Shown here piece by piece: positions 1 to 8,337 of a DNA stretch of 20,877 nt (position 1 is the stretch's first letter; every line of letters begins with the position of its first letter). Source of the DNA: a virus; the IMG/VR virus record IMGVR_UViG_3300042390_000894, positions 1 through 20,877 of that record; one strand, 5' to 3'. The notes below the pieces were generated by a model. It saw nothing but the letters and a program-made list of their open reading frames with translations. It did not search any database and was not told where the DNA came from. The position numbers and the translations under genes are program-made.

Positions 1-1629
1 CTAATTAAAGAGTGGACGATAAACACACGTCTACCTGAAGTCATTGCTGAGATGACAAGGCGTTATTACTACAAAGCAGTAATTGAGCAGAACGAACTAA
101 GTAAGCAGGCAGAAATATACAAATGCCAAAGTGATCCAGTGCACTGGTTTAATAATTGGATCTGGACATATGATCCACGAGGCATGGCCTTCGGATTACC
201 TGCAAATATTCCTTTTGTATTACGACCTAAACAGGTTGAGTTGGTGCACTGGTTACTTGAACGAGAGGGTAGTCAAACACATGGCTTAATTGAAAAGTCT
301 CGTGATGAGGGGATGAGCTACGTTGTACTTGGGTTCTTTTTGCATCGATGGTTATTTGTTGAAGGTTTTGCCGGTGGTGTTGGGAGTCGTAAAGAGGAAC
401 TTGTAGATAAACGTGGTGACCCAAAAACGTTACTGCATAAGTTCCGTGACATGTTCAGCAAAATGCCGGACTGGATGAAGCCTAAAAACTTTTCAGTACG
501 TGATCATGATAACTACATGCGTATCGTAAATCCTGACAATGGTGCAACTATTACAGGTGAAGCCGGTGACAACATTGGCCGTGGTGGTCGTACCTCAATG
601 TATTTTCTTGATGAATGGGCATTCGTTGAACGTCAGGAAGCTGTAGATGCTGCAATCTCTCAAAATACCAACGTACACATCAAAGGATCTACTCCAAACG
701 GCATAGGGGATAGATTCCATCGTGATCGTTTTAGTGGTCGCTATTCAGTATTTACCATGCCGTGGCGTGACAACCCAGATAAGAATTGGCAGGTCGATTT
801 ACGCGGCAAACTGATTTACCCATGGTACGAAAAACAGTTAGCCACACTTGATGAGGTGGTATTGGCCCAAGAGGTTGATATTAACTATGCCGCATCGGTT
901 GAAGGTGTCTTGATTCCTTCAGTATGGGTTCAGGCTGCGATTGATGCTCATAAGAAACTCAACATTGACCCTACTGGTGATCGTATTGGGGCGTTAGATG
1001 TTGCCGATGAAGGTAAGGATAAAAATTCATTTGCAGGTCGTCATGGCATTGTTTTGCAGTATCTGGAGTCATGGTCTGGTAAAGGTGATGACATCTTTGG
1101 CACAACGCAAAAGACTATGGATATCTGCATAGAAAAAGATTACGGTCTGCTTTATTACGATGCTGATGGACTAGGTGCTGGCGTACGTGGTGATGCTCGT
1201 GTGATTAATGAGCAGCAGCGTGAAATTGGCGGTGTGGAGATTAATGTTGAATCTTTCCGAGGTTCAGCCGCCGTGTATGATCCTGATGGTGAGATGGTCG
1301 AGAATCGTAAGAATAAAGACTACTTTGCCAATTTAAAGGCCCAATCATGGTGGGCTTTACGCATGAGATTTCAGAATACTTATCGCGCTTTAAAAGGCAT
1401 GGAGTACGACCCAGACAACCTAATATCACTCTCTAAAGACGATATTGATGAGAATGAATTAACTCAATTAACTATGGAATTATCACAACCCACATACATG
1501 AAAAATGGTGTAGGCAAACTTTTAGTCAATAAGCAGCCTGATGGTGCTGTATCACCAAACCGTGCTGATAGTGTGATGATCTGCTTTAATCCTGCAATTT
1601 CTAGCATGTTGATCTGGGATAAGCTCTAA
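1..1629 (+). CDS. terL: Phage terminase large subunit (5' end outside window)
   Basis: This is the packaging motor: an ATPase that pumps DNA into the prohead plus a nuclease that cuts the concatemer. The first in-frame start is the ATG at 52, but the frame stays open to base 1 with sensible codons, the other two forward frames have stops there, and no Shine-Dalgarno precedes 52. The real start is therefore probably upstream. Counting from M at 52, a Walker A-like motif EKSRDEGMS lies at residues 81-89, Walker B MYFLDE at 183-188 and a coupling-type GSTPNG at 212-217. The nuclease half has acidic residues at D316 (GALDVADEG), around D370 (YYDADG) and D506 (NRADS). The KSRDxGxS form of Walker A matches Mu gp28-like and related terminases. 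The portal gene follows 12 nt downstream. The family assignment is firm; the exact start is not. Confidence 0.93.
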   Translation, partial: LIKEWTINTRLPEVIAEMTRRYYYKAVIEQNELSKQAEIYKCQSDPVHWFNNWIWTYDPRGMAFGLPANIPFVLRPKQVELVHWLLEREGSQTHGLIEKSRDEGMSYVVLGFFLHRWLFVEGFAGGVGSRKEELVDKRGDPKTLLHKFRDMFSKMPDWMKPKNFSVRDHDNYMRIVNPDNGATITGEAGDNIGRGGRTSMYFLDEWAFVERQEAVDAAISQNTNVHIKGSTPNGIGDRFHRDRFSGRYSVFTMPWRDNPDKNWQVDLRGKLIYPWYEKQLATLDEVVLAQEVDINYAASVEGVLIPSVWVQAAIDAHKKLNIDPTGDRIGALDVADEGKDKNSFAGRHGIVLQYLESWSGKGDDIFGTTQKTMDICIEKDYGLLYYDADGLGAGVRGDARVINEQQREIGGVEINVESFRGSAAVYDPDGEMVENRKNKDYFANLKAQSWWALRMRFQNTYRALKGMEYDPDNLISLSKDDIDENELTQLTMELSQPTYMKNGVGKLLVNKQPDGAVSPNRADSVMICFNPAISSMLIWDKL

Positions 1630-1641
1630 CCGAGACATAAA

Positions 1642-3054
1642 ATGAAATTTTCAAATATTTTTACCGCAGATGGTTTTCAAAACTTTGCTGCGCGACTCGG
1701 CTTGGGCGCGGGAAGCCAAAATGACCAATCAACTTATGGCTTTGACTTCCTTAGTCGTGACCGCGTAAAGCTTGAAGCAATGTATCGCTCCTCGTGGGTG
1801 GTTGGTCAGGTTGTTGATGTGGTCGCAGAAGATATGACGCGTGAGGGTGTAAACCTGCGTGGCTTGGATGATCCTAGTGATGCTGAAGAGATTCAGCGGG
1901 CTATGGATGATTTAGAAATCTGGAATGAGATAACCAATGTCATTAAGTGGGGGCGTTTATATGGTGGTGCTATCGCTGTAATGCTTATCGATGGACAGAA
2001 TGTAAGTACACCATTAAATATTGATACCGTGGGCAAGGATTCATTCAAAGGCTTAATGGTCTTAGATCGATGGTTGGTTCAACCCACATTGCAGGATCTG
2101 GTTAGTGAATATGGTCCCGACTTTGGCATGCCAAAATATTACGACGTGATTGCAGACTCATTAGGGTTATCCAATCAGCGTATTCATCATTCTCGTGTCA
2201 TCCGATTTGATGGTGTGGATCTACCGTATTGGCAGCGGGTAGCTGAAAACCTTTGGGGGCAATCAGTCATTGAGCGTCTTTTAGATCGCTTGATTGCATT
2301 TGATAGTACGACGACTGGTATCGCTCAACTGGTCTATAAGGCGCATTTACGCACGTACAAAGTAAAGGATCTTCGTAAAAATATAGGCATGGGTGGTTCC
2401 GCATTAAATGCTTTAATCAAGCAGATCGAACACATGCGTTTATGGCAATCCAATGAGGGGATAACCCTCATGGATTTAGAGGATACTTTTGAAACTCATT
2501 CATACAGTTTTGCTGGTCTTGATGCTGTCATGTTGCAGTTTGGACAGCAATTGTCTGGGGCTTCGCAAATCCCTTTAGTCCGCTTATTCGGTCAATCTCC
2601 ATCTGGTATGAATGCCACTGGTGAATCAGACCTAAGCAACTATTACGACAATATCAATCAGCAACAAGAGCGCCGTATGCGTACAGGGCTTGGGAAGCTT
2701 TTGAAAATTGTTTCATTGTCCACGCTTGGTAAGGCATTACCCGATTCATTTACTTTTGATTTTGCATCACTGTGGCAGATTGATGATGTGCAAAAAGCAG
2801 ATATTGCCACCAAGGTTACTGATGCAGTTTGTAAGGCCGAGGAGCAAGGATTGATTAGCACTCAAGCAGCTATGAAAGAACTTCGCCAATCAAGTGAAAT
2901 CACAGGTATCTATTCAAATATCACAGATGCAGATATTGAAGCAGCTGACGATGAGGTGCCTAAACCTCAAGAGAACTACGATCATGGAGAGAATCCGCCA
3001 CACACCGAACCGAGCGAGGAAGGTGGAAAAGAAGTACGGACAGCAGCTGCGTAA
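1642..3054 (+). CDS. Phage portal protein, DUF1073 / HI1409-like
   Basis: This 470-residue protein is the likely portal, the dodecameric ring at the unique head vertex through which DNA passes. The N-terminal stretch with YGFDFLSRDRVKLEAMYR and SWVVGQVVDVVAEDMTREG is characteristic of the DUF1073 family (HI1409 type), as is the position between terminase and a Mu gpF-like gene. The mid-region (IPLVRLFGQSPSGMNATGE, about residues 311-329) is a conserved portal signature. The last 40 residues are acidic and proline-rich. As I recall, DUF1073 is also found fused to the anti-CBASS enzyme Acb1 in some phages. No such C-terminal domain or paired HxT motif is visible here, so this is a plain portal. 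Its 3' end overlaps the next gene by about 70 nt. Confidence 0.88.
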   Translation: MKFSNIFTADGFQNFAARLGLGAGSQNDQSTYGFDFLSRDRVKLEAMYRSSWVVGQVVDVVAEDMTREGVNLRGLDDPSDAEEIQRAMDDLEIWNEITNVIKWGRLYGGAIAVMLIDGQNVSTPLNIDTVGKDSFKGLMVLDRWLVQPTLQDLVSEYGPDFGMPKYYDVIADSLGLSNQRIHHSRVIRFDGVDLPYWQRVAENLWGQSVIERLLDRLIAFDSTTTGIAQLVYKAHLRTYKVKDLRKNIGMGGSALNALIKQIEHMRLWQSNEGITLMDLEDTFETHSYSFAGLDAVMLQFGQQLSGASQIPLVRLFGQSPSGMNATGESDLSNYYDNINQQQERRMRTGLGKLLKIVSLSTLGKALPDSFTFDFASLWQIDDVQKADIATKVTDAVCKAEEQGLISTQAAMKELRQSSEITGIYSNITDADIEAADDEVPKPQENYDHGENPPHTEPSEEGGKEVRTAAA

Positions 3055-3718
3055 AATATCTGGTTATATCGATTCAATTATTAAGGGTTTTGATGTAACG
3101 GATGAAACAGTTTATCCATCCATAGTGACTGCTTTACGCAAGTACGCCGAATCATTGGATGTATGGGCTGTGAATGCATCCTCTCGTATTTTGATGGATG
3201 TAGCTTTACGTGATGAAAAGACATGGCTAATTCATGCAAAGGATATGTCTATTGGTGTGAAGTATCAAATCAGAAACACTGATGTTGGTGCGGTTATGCA
3301 AAAACTTCTTGCCGATCAGGTTGGCTTGATCAAGTCACTTCCTCTTAATGCTGCACAGCGAGTTCAGGATTTGGCTACACGCGCTGTCATTGAAGGTGGT
3401 CGAGCCGATGAGATATCAGGTCTGATCATGGCTATAGGTGGAGTCACTAAGGCACGAGCGAATACTATTGCACGTACAGAGATATCTAGAGCTGCAACAG
3501 CATTCACAGAGGCACGTGCCAAGGATTTAGGCAGTGATGGTTATATTTGGCGTACATCTGAAGATAGTGATGTACGGCATGATCATCAAGAGCTGAACGG
3601 TAAACATTTCAAATGGAACAACCCACCAGTTGTTGATAAAAAGTCAGGTCGTAGAGCGCATGCGGGTTGTGACATAAACTGCCGATGTTACCCCGAACCT
3701 GTAATACCTGAAGACTGA
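2984..3718 (+). CDS. Minor head / head morphogenesis protein, phage Mu gpF-like
   Basis: This is a minor capsid protein of the Mu gpF/SPP1 gp7 family, which sits near the portal and is needed for head assembly. The C-terminal half carries the family pattern: ARANTIARTEISRAATAF, then WRTSEDSDVRHDHQELNG, ending in HAGCDINCRCYPEPV with the typical Cys-rich CRC signature. I chose the ATG at 2984 (MERIRHTPNR) because it has a purine-rich AAGAGA about 10 nt upstream. A GTG 30 codons earlier would give a longer overlap with the portal and a poor N-terminus. The resulting 244-residue protein still overlaps the portal gene by 71 nt in another frame, which suggests translational coupling. A terminator-like hairpin begins at its stop codon. 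Confidence 0.88.
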   Translation: MERIRHTPNRARKVEKKYGQQLRKISGYIDSIIKGFDVTDETVYPSIVTALRKYAESLDVWAVNASSRILMDVALRDEKTWLIHAKDMSIGVKYQIRNTDVGAVMQKLLADQVGLIKSLPLNAAQRVQDLATRAVIEGGRADEISGLIMAIGGVTKARANTIARTEISRAATAFTEARAKDLGSDGYIWRTSEDSDVRHDHQELNGKHFKWNNPPVVDKKSGRRAHAGCDINCRCYPEPVIPED

Positions 3719-3739
3719 CCACCCATGCGGTGGTTTTTT
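3718..3739 (+). terminator. Rho-independent terminator-like hairpin
   Basis: The stem ACCACC/GGTGGT with a 5-nt loop (CATGC) is followed by a run of T. It starts inside the stop region of the Mu gpF-like gene and ends 22 nt before the next ATG. It is one of six similar hairpins between late genes in this window. Confidence 0.7.
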
Positions 3740-3761
3740 ATTGCCTATTCAAAGGTGAATC

Positions 3762-5093
3762 ATGTTTAAAAAGAAACCCAAACAGGGTCGAACCAAAATG
3801 GCTGACAAGGCTAACGAGTTTTATACAGTCTCTAAAATTGGTAAGACTCGGGAAATGACACCAGAGGGTTATTTACTCTGTCGTGATGTGGCTTTAGCAC
3901 GTACTGGAACATTGCTTTATGGCGATGGAGAAATTCCAGTAGAGCCTGATAATACTGGGCTTATTGTGGTTACTCGTGGTGATGATGATCTATTCCGACC
4001 TGAAACTATGGCGAGTGCAGAAGGTAAGCCTGTCACCAATGATCATCCTGATGATTGGGTAAAGCCTGAAAACTGGAAGCAACTATCTTGTGGTATCGGT
4101 CAGAATATTCGCCGTGGGGAAGGGCTTGAAGACAATCTCTTGATTGGTGATTTATTAATTACAGATAAGCAAGCCATTGAGGATGTTAATAACGGAAAGG
4201 TTGAAATATCTCTAGGTTATGACACTGATTACCTACAACTTGAAAAAGGTAAAGCAACGCAGAGCAATATTGTTATTAATCATATTGCATTGGTAGAAAA
4301 AGGGCGCAACGGTAATCGCTGTGCAATTAAGGATAGTAAGACTATGGCTAAAAAGACAAAAACACCTTGGTATCAGGCATTGCTTAAAACCAAACGTACA
4401 ATTGATGAGGCTTTGGAAAAGGCTAAAGAAACTGAGGATGGTGATCCAGATGATGATCCAACCGAAGATGATGACGATCCTGAGGGTGAGGGCAAAGGCA
4501 AAACCTCAGATGCCGCTGTAAATCGGCAAATTCTCAAAATGCTTAAAACTATGGATTCTCGACTAGGTGCTTTGGAAAAGAAAAAAACCAAAGATTCAGA
4601 TGACCCTGAAAAGAAAACCGAAGATGGTGAAGATGATCCGGACGATGAACCAACCAAAGACGACATCTTGAAAGCGGAACCAGCAGGTAAAGCCGATGTA
4701 GGTACAACCTACACAGGTGATTCACTTCAAGACATTCGTGCGCGTGCCGAGATTCTCGCACCCGGCTTAAAAATCCCGACACTGGATTCATCTGCTAAAG
4801 ACGTTGGCAAAGTTGCCGATACAGCGAAACGCAATGCTTTGAAATTAGCTTATGCCACCGCTGATGGGATTAAAACGATTGGGCCATTTGTGGGTGGTGC
4901 CAATGCCAATATTGATGCCTTGCCAGCCCATACGGTTGATGCTGCTTTTATTGGGGCATCAGAATTGATCAAACAGCAAAATAATGCGAAGGGTGTACGT
5001 ACGGGTATCACAACTCGGGACTTTGGTCGATCAGCTCCAACACCTGCTGACATCAACGCTAAAAACCGCGCTTTCTGGAATAAAGGACAATAA
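3762..5093 (+). CDS. DUF2213 prohead protease with acidic scaffold-like C-terminal region
   Basis: Residues 20-190 resemble DUF2213, a prohead-protease-like family related to the HK97/U35 serine proteases. Candidate catalytic residues are H95 (TNDHPDDW), S150 (VEISLGYD) and possibly H174 (INHIALVEKGRNG); these are inferred by pattern only. Residues 224-300 are extremely acidic (runs such as DPDDDPTEDDDDPEGEG), interrupted by a short helix with coiled-coil character (QILKMLKTMDSRLGALEKKK). A third segment of about 140 residues is rich in Ala and Gly. The layout of protease plus scaffold-like tail in one chain fits a protein that moulds and then matures the prohead, next to the decoration and capsid genes. 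The ATG at 3762 has AAGGTG just upstream; a second in-frame ATG at 3798 lacks a clear site. Confidence 0.82.
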   Translation: MFKKKPKQGRTKMADKANEFYTVSKIGKTREMTPEGYLLCRDVALARTGTLLYGDGEIPVEPDNTGLIVVTRGDDDLFRPETMASAEGKPVTNDHPDDWVKPENWKQLSCGIGQNIRRGEGLEDNLLIGDLLITDKQAIEDVNNGKVEISLGYDTDYLQLEKGKATQSNIVINHIALVEKGRNGNRCAIKDSKTMAKKTKTPWYQALLKTKRTIDEALEKAKETEDGDPDDDPTEDDDDPEGEGKGKTSDAAVNRQILKMLKTMDSRLGALEKKKTKDSDDPEKKTEDGEDDPDDEPTKDDILKAEPAGKADVGTTYTGDSLQDIRARAEILAPGLKIPTLDSSAKDVGKVADTAKRNALKLAYATADGIKTIGPFVGGANANIDALPAHTVDAAFIGASELIKQQNNAKGVRTGITTRDFGRSAPTPADINAKNRAFWNKGQ

Positions 5094-5095
5094 TC

Positions 5096-5575
5096 ATGAG
5101 TAATGCTTTTTTATATCGCATGCCTTCAGGTATTGCGGGTGATGTATCACGAAAATCACATTCAACCATTGAAGCCCATAATACTGTGACAGGTTTTGCC
5201 GGCTTTGGTTTGTTCGGTAAATTAAATGCCGATGGTAAATTTGCACCGCTAACCTCCGCTGATACTGCCGCAAATATTTACGGTCTTATCGTTCGCTCAT
5301 ACCCAACTCAGTCAGCAAGCAATGGCTTGGGTGCAGCTATTCCAGTTGCTGGTTTTAATGATGTATTGCGCCGTGGCTATATGACTGTGAAATGTAATGC
5401 GGGCACTTCCAAAACTGGTGGCAAAGTCTTTGTTCGTGTAAATGCTGGCACAGAAGCAAAACCAATCGGTGGTATTGAAGCAGTTGCAGATGGGGCCAAT
5501 ACGATTGAAGTGAATGCGATCTTTATGCATGCAGCGGATGCCAGTGGTAACGTGGAAATCTCTTACAACATCTAA
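5096..5575 (+). CDS. Capsid decoration / structural cement protein
   Basis: This is a 159-residue protein with no membrane segment or signal peptide, rich in Gly, Ala and beta-branched residues. It has a pattern typical of small head decoration or cement proteins: an N-terminal FLYRMPSGIAGDVSRKSH, an opening GLFGKL loop, then GLIVRSYPTQ and VLRRGYMTVKC strands. It lies directly before the major capsid gene, where decoration proteins of this phage type are normally encoded, and starts 2 nt after the protease-scaffold stop with AAAGGA as ribosome site. The likely role is to bind the outside of the expanded capsid and stabilise it. Assignment rests on context and general pattern rather than on catalytic motifs. 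Confidence 0.72.
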   Translation: MSNAFLYRMPSGIAGDVSRKSHSTIEAHNTVTGFAGFGLFGKLNADGKFAPLTSADTAANIYGLIVRSYPTQSASNGLGAAIPVAGFNDVLRRGYMTVKCNAGTSKTGGKVFVRVNAGTEAKPIGGIEAVADGANTIEVNAIFMHAADASGNVEISYNI

Positions 5576-5594
5576 TTTTAAATGACGTAAATCA

Positions 5595-5619
5595 GGGGGC
5601 GCTTAAAGCGTCTTTTTTT
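5595..5619 (+). terminator. Terminator-like hairpin with TAA loop
   Basis: The stem CGCT/AGCG, extended by G-C and wobble pairs, closes a 3-nt TAA loop and is followed by seven T. A second, outer inverted repeat GACGTAAA (5584-5591) / TTTACGTC (5617-5624) encloses it. The major capsid ATG follows 20 nt after the T-run, with GGGAAAA as ribosome site in the linker. Confidence 0.7.
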
Positions 5620-5639
5620 ACGTCTAGGGAAAATAAAAT

Positions 5640-6659
5640 ATGAGTAAATTACTCTTGGCCACAACCATGGCGCAAGCTGTAGCAATGGGTAATCCTATTC
5701 GTGCGCGCACACGTGACCAAATGATGACATTTGATCAGCGCACTGTGGATAGCTCGGGTGCCTTCTTGGTTGGTGAGCTTGAACGCTTAGATCAAACTAT
5801 GCATGAGCCATTAGCTTCAGTTACATGGACACGTGACATTGATTTGCGTTCGGATGTATCGATTGCAGATGAGACATCATCTTTTACGAACAGTACCTTT
5901 GCAGCAGCTGGTGGACAGTCGGGTAGTGGTAAAGCTTGGGTTGGTAAAAATACAGATGCCATCCAAGGCATTGCACTTGATATTGGTAAAACTGCCGCGC
6001 CATTAACTTTATGGGCTATGCAGATCGGCTATACATTGCCTGAGCTTGAGTCAGCCTTAAAAGTTGGTCGTCCAGTTGATGCACAAAAACACGCTGGTTT
6101 AACGCTTAAATACAACATGGATGTAGATGAGCAAGTTTATATCGGTGATGAGCAGCTTGGCTTAGAAGGTTTATTTAACTCAAGCAAAGTTGGTGCAACA
6201 AACGTCAATACCTCTTGGGCAACAGCTACACCGCAGCAGATCGTAGATGACGTAAACCTGATTTTAAATAATGCATGGGTCGCATCTGGTTTTGCTGTAT
6301 GTCCTGATAAATTGCTATTACCTCCAGTTCAGTTTGGTTGGTTGACCACTCGCGTAGTTAGTGATGCCGGTAATATCTCAATCTTGGAATATTTGAAGAT
6401 CAACAACCTTTGTATGTCAGTCAATGGTAAGCCTTTAGATATTCAGCCTTCTAAATGGGCTGTTAAACGTGGTGTTGGTAATACCGACCGCATGATGTGC
6501 TACACGCAGTCGGAAAATCGTGTGCGCTTCCCATTGGTGCCACTACAACGTACTCCACTTGAATATCGTGACCTACGCCAGCTGACTACCTATTTTGGTC
6601 GCTTGGGTGCGGTTGAATGGGTTTATCCAGAAACAGCTTTCTATGCCGATGGCCTATAA
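5640..6659 (+). CDS. Major capsid protein, DUF2184-type HK97-fold
   Basis: This 339-residue protein forms the phage shell. The sequence matches the pattern of the DUF2184 family of HK97-fold capsid proteins. Its N-terminal region has SSGAFLVGELERLDQTMHEPL, then WTRDIDLRSDVSI, WAMQIGYTLPELESA and a long E-loop/P-domain-like middle. The C-terminal part has ENRVRFPLVPLQRTPLEYRDL. Position and length (after protease, scaffold and cement genes, before the connector genes) support this. Its own ribosome site GGGAAAA lies in the linker after a terminator-like hairpin, so it may be translated at a rate different from its neighbours. Cleavage by the upstream protease cannot be read from the sequence with confidence. 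Confidence 0.87.
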   Translation: MSKLLLATTMAQAVAMGNPIRARTRDQMMTFDQRTVDSSGAFLVGELERLDQTMHEPLASVTWTRDIDLRSDVSIADETSSFTNSTFAAAGGQSGSGKAWVGKNTDAIQGIALDIGKTAAPLTLWAMQIGYTLPELESALKVGRPVDAQKHAGLTLKYNMDVDEQVYIGDEQLGLEGLFNSSKVGATNVNTSWATATPQQIVDDVNLILNNAWVASGFAVCPDKLLLPPVQFGWLTTRVVSDAGNISILEYLKINNLCMSVNGKPLDIQPSKWAVKRGVGNTDRMMCYTQSENRVRFPLVPLQRTPLEYRDLRQLTTYFGRLGAVEWVYPETAFYADGL

Positions 6660-6665
6660 GGAACA

Positions 6666-7046
6666 ATGACCATGCCTCAAATTTTATTAACTAAGCAGCT
6701 TGTAGTGAATCTTGGTAAAGATGAGCATGGTCAGCAAAAAACAGTAACCCTTCCTGCCGGTGTGCAGGAGGTGGATGCTGAAATTGCTGATCATTGGTTT
6801 GTTAAAGCTCATTCGCAGGAAATCACTCCATCGATCGCAGTCAATCAAGAGCTTCAAGATAATTTTGATCAATTGAAAGCTGATCATGAAGCACTGCAAA
6901 CCCAGTCCAATGATGCAACTAAAAAGATCAATGAGTTGGAAGCACAAGCCAAAGCTGATGCCAAAACAATTGCTGATCTTCAAAAGCAAATTGCTGATAG
7001 TGCTAAAGCGGAAGCACAAGCCAAAGCTGATCCAAAGGCCAAGTAA
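6666..7046 (+). CDS. STY1053-like phage-associated coiled-coil protein
   Basis: This is a 126-residue protein of unknown exact role. The first 50 residues (LTKQLVVNLGKD, TLPAGVQEVDAEIADHWFVKAHS) fit the STY1053-type phage-associated family, which commonly lies between the capsid and connector genes. Residues 60-126 are a charged helix with heptad-like spacing, very rich in Ala, Lys, Glu and Gln, that ends in two copies of EAQAKAD. AAGGA lies only 3 nt before the ATG at 6666 but 9 nt before a second in-frame ATG at 6672, so the true start may be the latter. Its TAA overlaps the next ATG by 1 nt. A head-completion or connector-associated role is inferred from position only. Confidence 0.65.
   Translation: MTMPQILLTKQLVVNLGKDEHGQQKTVTLPAGVQEVDAEIADHWFVKAHSQEITPSIAVNQELQDNFDQLKADHEALQTQSNDATKKINELEAQAKADAKTIADLQKQIADSAKAEAQAKADPKAK
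6938..7031 (+). repeat. In-frame direct repeat, two 22-bp copies
   Basis: Identical 22-bp copies at 6938-6959 and 7010-7031 are exactly 72 bp (24 codons) apart and encode the repeated peptide EAQAKAD in the coiled-coil tail. This fits helix lengthening by duplication, and copy number could change by slippage without breaking the frame. Confidence 0.8.
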
Positions 7047-7432
7047 TGTTAGATGAATCAACCTTTCGGCAGACGATGCCAGTTTTTGCGGATTTGGATT
7101 TGTATCCAGCCTTTCAATTTAACTTTTATTTAAAACTTGGGAAGAAACTGTTACCTGAAAGCCGTTGGGATGATTTGTTAGATGAGGGCCTTACATTCTT
7201 TGTGGCTCATTATTTAACGCTTTATGCGCGTGATATGGCTTTTGTTGATGTGGGTGGTATTGGTGGCAAGGTTGTTGGTAATGAAACCTCTAAGTCTATT
7301 GATGGTGTATCAAAGTCAATGGATGTATCGGGTGTAATTATTACTGATGCGGGTCACTGGAACCAAACAACATACGGGATTCAGTTTTATCAGTTAATGA
7401 TGATGGTTGGAGCGGGAGGCATTCAGTTATGA
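7046..7432 (+). CDS. Head-tail connector protein, DUF4054-like
   Basis: This is a 128-residue head completion or adaptor protein. The pattern FRQTMPVFADLDLYPAFQFNFYLKLG, then LLDEGLTFFVAHYLTLYARD, and a C-terminal WNQTTYGIQFYQLMMMVGAGG fits DUF4054, a helical connector family that docks under the portal. The gene is locked into the operon: its ATG overlaps the previous stop as TAATG, and its own stop overlaps the next start as ATGA. The conserved last residues GGI(Q/L) are common in such proteins. Placement directly after the capsid block agrees with an adaptor role. Confidence 0.78.
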   Translation: MLDESTFRQTMPVFADLDLYPAFQFNFYLKLGKKLLPESRWDDLLDEGLTFFVAHYLTLYARDMAFVDVGGIGGKVVGNETSKSIDGVSKSMDVSGVIITDAGHWNQTTYGIQFYQLMMMVGAGGIQL

Positions 7433-7977
7433 GTGTGACTTCAACTGGTGAGGGACTCGCTAGTATTTTTGAAGCAATTGAAAAACTAACATCTCAAGAG
7501 GTGTTGGTGGGTATTCCGCATGGGGAAACCCGAGAAGATGGTATGACCAATGCTGAACTTGGTTATCTGCATGAGAATGGCTCACCAAGTCAAAACATTC
7601 CAGCACGTCCTGTTTTGGTTCCAGCGCTTGAGCGAGTTCAGGGTCAGACTGCTGATTTACTGGTAAAGGCGGCACATGCTGCTTTAGATGGTAATCCTAG
7701 TAAAGTGGATGCAAATCTAAAAAGAGCAGGAATGGTCGCGCTTAGATCGGTTCGACTTTATTTTGTTGAGGGCACATTTGCACCATTGTCATTAGCTACG
7801 ATCAGAGCGCGAGCTAATCGTGGTCGAAGTGGTGCCAAGAAATACCTGAAGCAAATTAAAGCAGGGCCACCTGAGGCGGGATTGGTTAGGCCTTTGATTG
7901 ATACGGCTCAGTTCAGAAAATCAACCACCTACATTATTAAAAAGAATGGGGAGGAAATTTATAATGCCCAATCTTGA
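7429..7977 (+). CDS. Tail completion / head-tail joining protein
   Basis: This is a 182-residue basic protein. The motif LGYLHENGSPSQNIPARPVLVPAL (about residues 44-67) is typical of small neck or tail-completion proteins in many long-tailed phages, which carry the phrase NIPARP near a conserved Gly. The C-terminal third (RPLIDTAQFRKSTTYII) also matches that class, which normally ends with a RPL-D-T-L-R-S-type strand. Start and stop overlap both neighbours (ATGA at 7429; 14 nt overlap at 7964-7977), so translation is coupled. The precise function, whether joining or tail completion, cannot be told from sequence alone. Confidence 0.68.
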   Translation: MSVTSTGEGLASIFEAIEKLTSQEVLVGIPHGETREDGMTNAELGYLHENGSPSQNIPARPVLVPALERVQGQTADLLVKAAHAALDGNPSKVDANLKRAGMVALRSVRLYFVEGTFAPLSLATIRARANRGRSGAKKYLKQIKAGPPEAGLVRPLIDTAQFRKSTTYIIKKNGEEIYNAQS

Positions 7978-8335
7978 TGTAAGTGATGTTCTGCTTGATC
8001 CTGACTTTATGAGTAAAGGGATTGTATGCGCAAGAACAGCAGTCATTGTTGGTGATAATGGCCGACCTCAAACCACAGTTACTACCCATACATTTAATGG
8101 TGTTGTGACGAGCAATGATGGGTTTAAGTTAGATCGAAAGCCTGATGGTACTGTGATTAAAGGCGCTATCAATATTCACACACGCTTTGTTTTGACTGAA
8201 GGTAATGCCGATTACCAAGCGGATGAAATTAAATGGCAGAGTCGTGACTATATCGTCTCTCAAACACTTCCCAATACTCAGTATGGTCGCGGACTTATTA
8301 AGGCGATTTGTACCTTAAAACCAATCTCAGGATAG
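7964..8335 (+). CDS. Small connector-region protein, unknown function
   Basis: This is a 123-residue protein in the connector cluster. I chose the ATG at 7964 (MPNLDVSD) because a strong GGGGAGG ribosome site lies just upstream; an earlier TTG at 7898 is deep inside the previous gene. The sequence is mostly beta-like (CARTAVIVGDNG, TTHTFNGVVTS, GAINIHTRFVL, WQSRDYIVSQTL), which is the look of head-tail joining or tail-completion proteins that sit between the DUF4054 adaptor and the tail terminator. I recognise no enzyme motif. Function is inferred from its fixed position in the cluster. Confidence 0.62.
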   Translation: MPNLDVSDVLLDPDFMSKGIVCARTAVIVGDNGRPQTTVTTHTFNGVVTSNDGFKLDRKPDGTVIKGAINIHTRFVLTEGNADYQADEIKWQSRDYIVSQTLPNTQYGRGLIKAICTLKPISG

Positions 8336-8337
8336 AT

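Noticed and set aside
1642-3054. Anti-CBASS activity for the DUF1073 protein
   Set aside because: Some DUF1073 proteins are fused to or named after Acb1, but this one ends after the portal-type region and has no paired HxT motifs.
4373-4666. Reverse-strand Ser-rich 97-codon frame
   Set aside because: It is the complement of the acidic GAT/GAA runs of the scaffold-like region, which read as Ser-rich on the other strand.
5584-5624. Reading the GACGTAAA/TTTACGTC outer repeat as an attachment or operator site
   Set aside because: The arms frame a terminator hairpin and the right arm overlaps the T-run and linker shared with 16506-16520, so a transcript-end or linker role explains it better.
6687-7061. 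Reverse-strand 124-codon frame with hydrophobic, Cys-rich product
   Set aside because: It mirrors the STY1053-like coiled-coil gene; codon composition and lack of a ribosome site point to a shadow frame.
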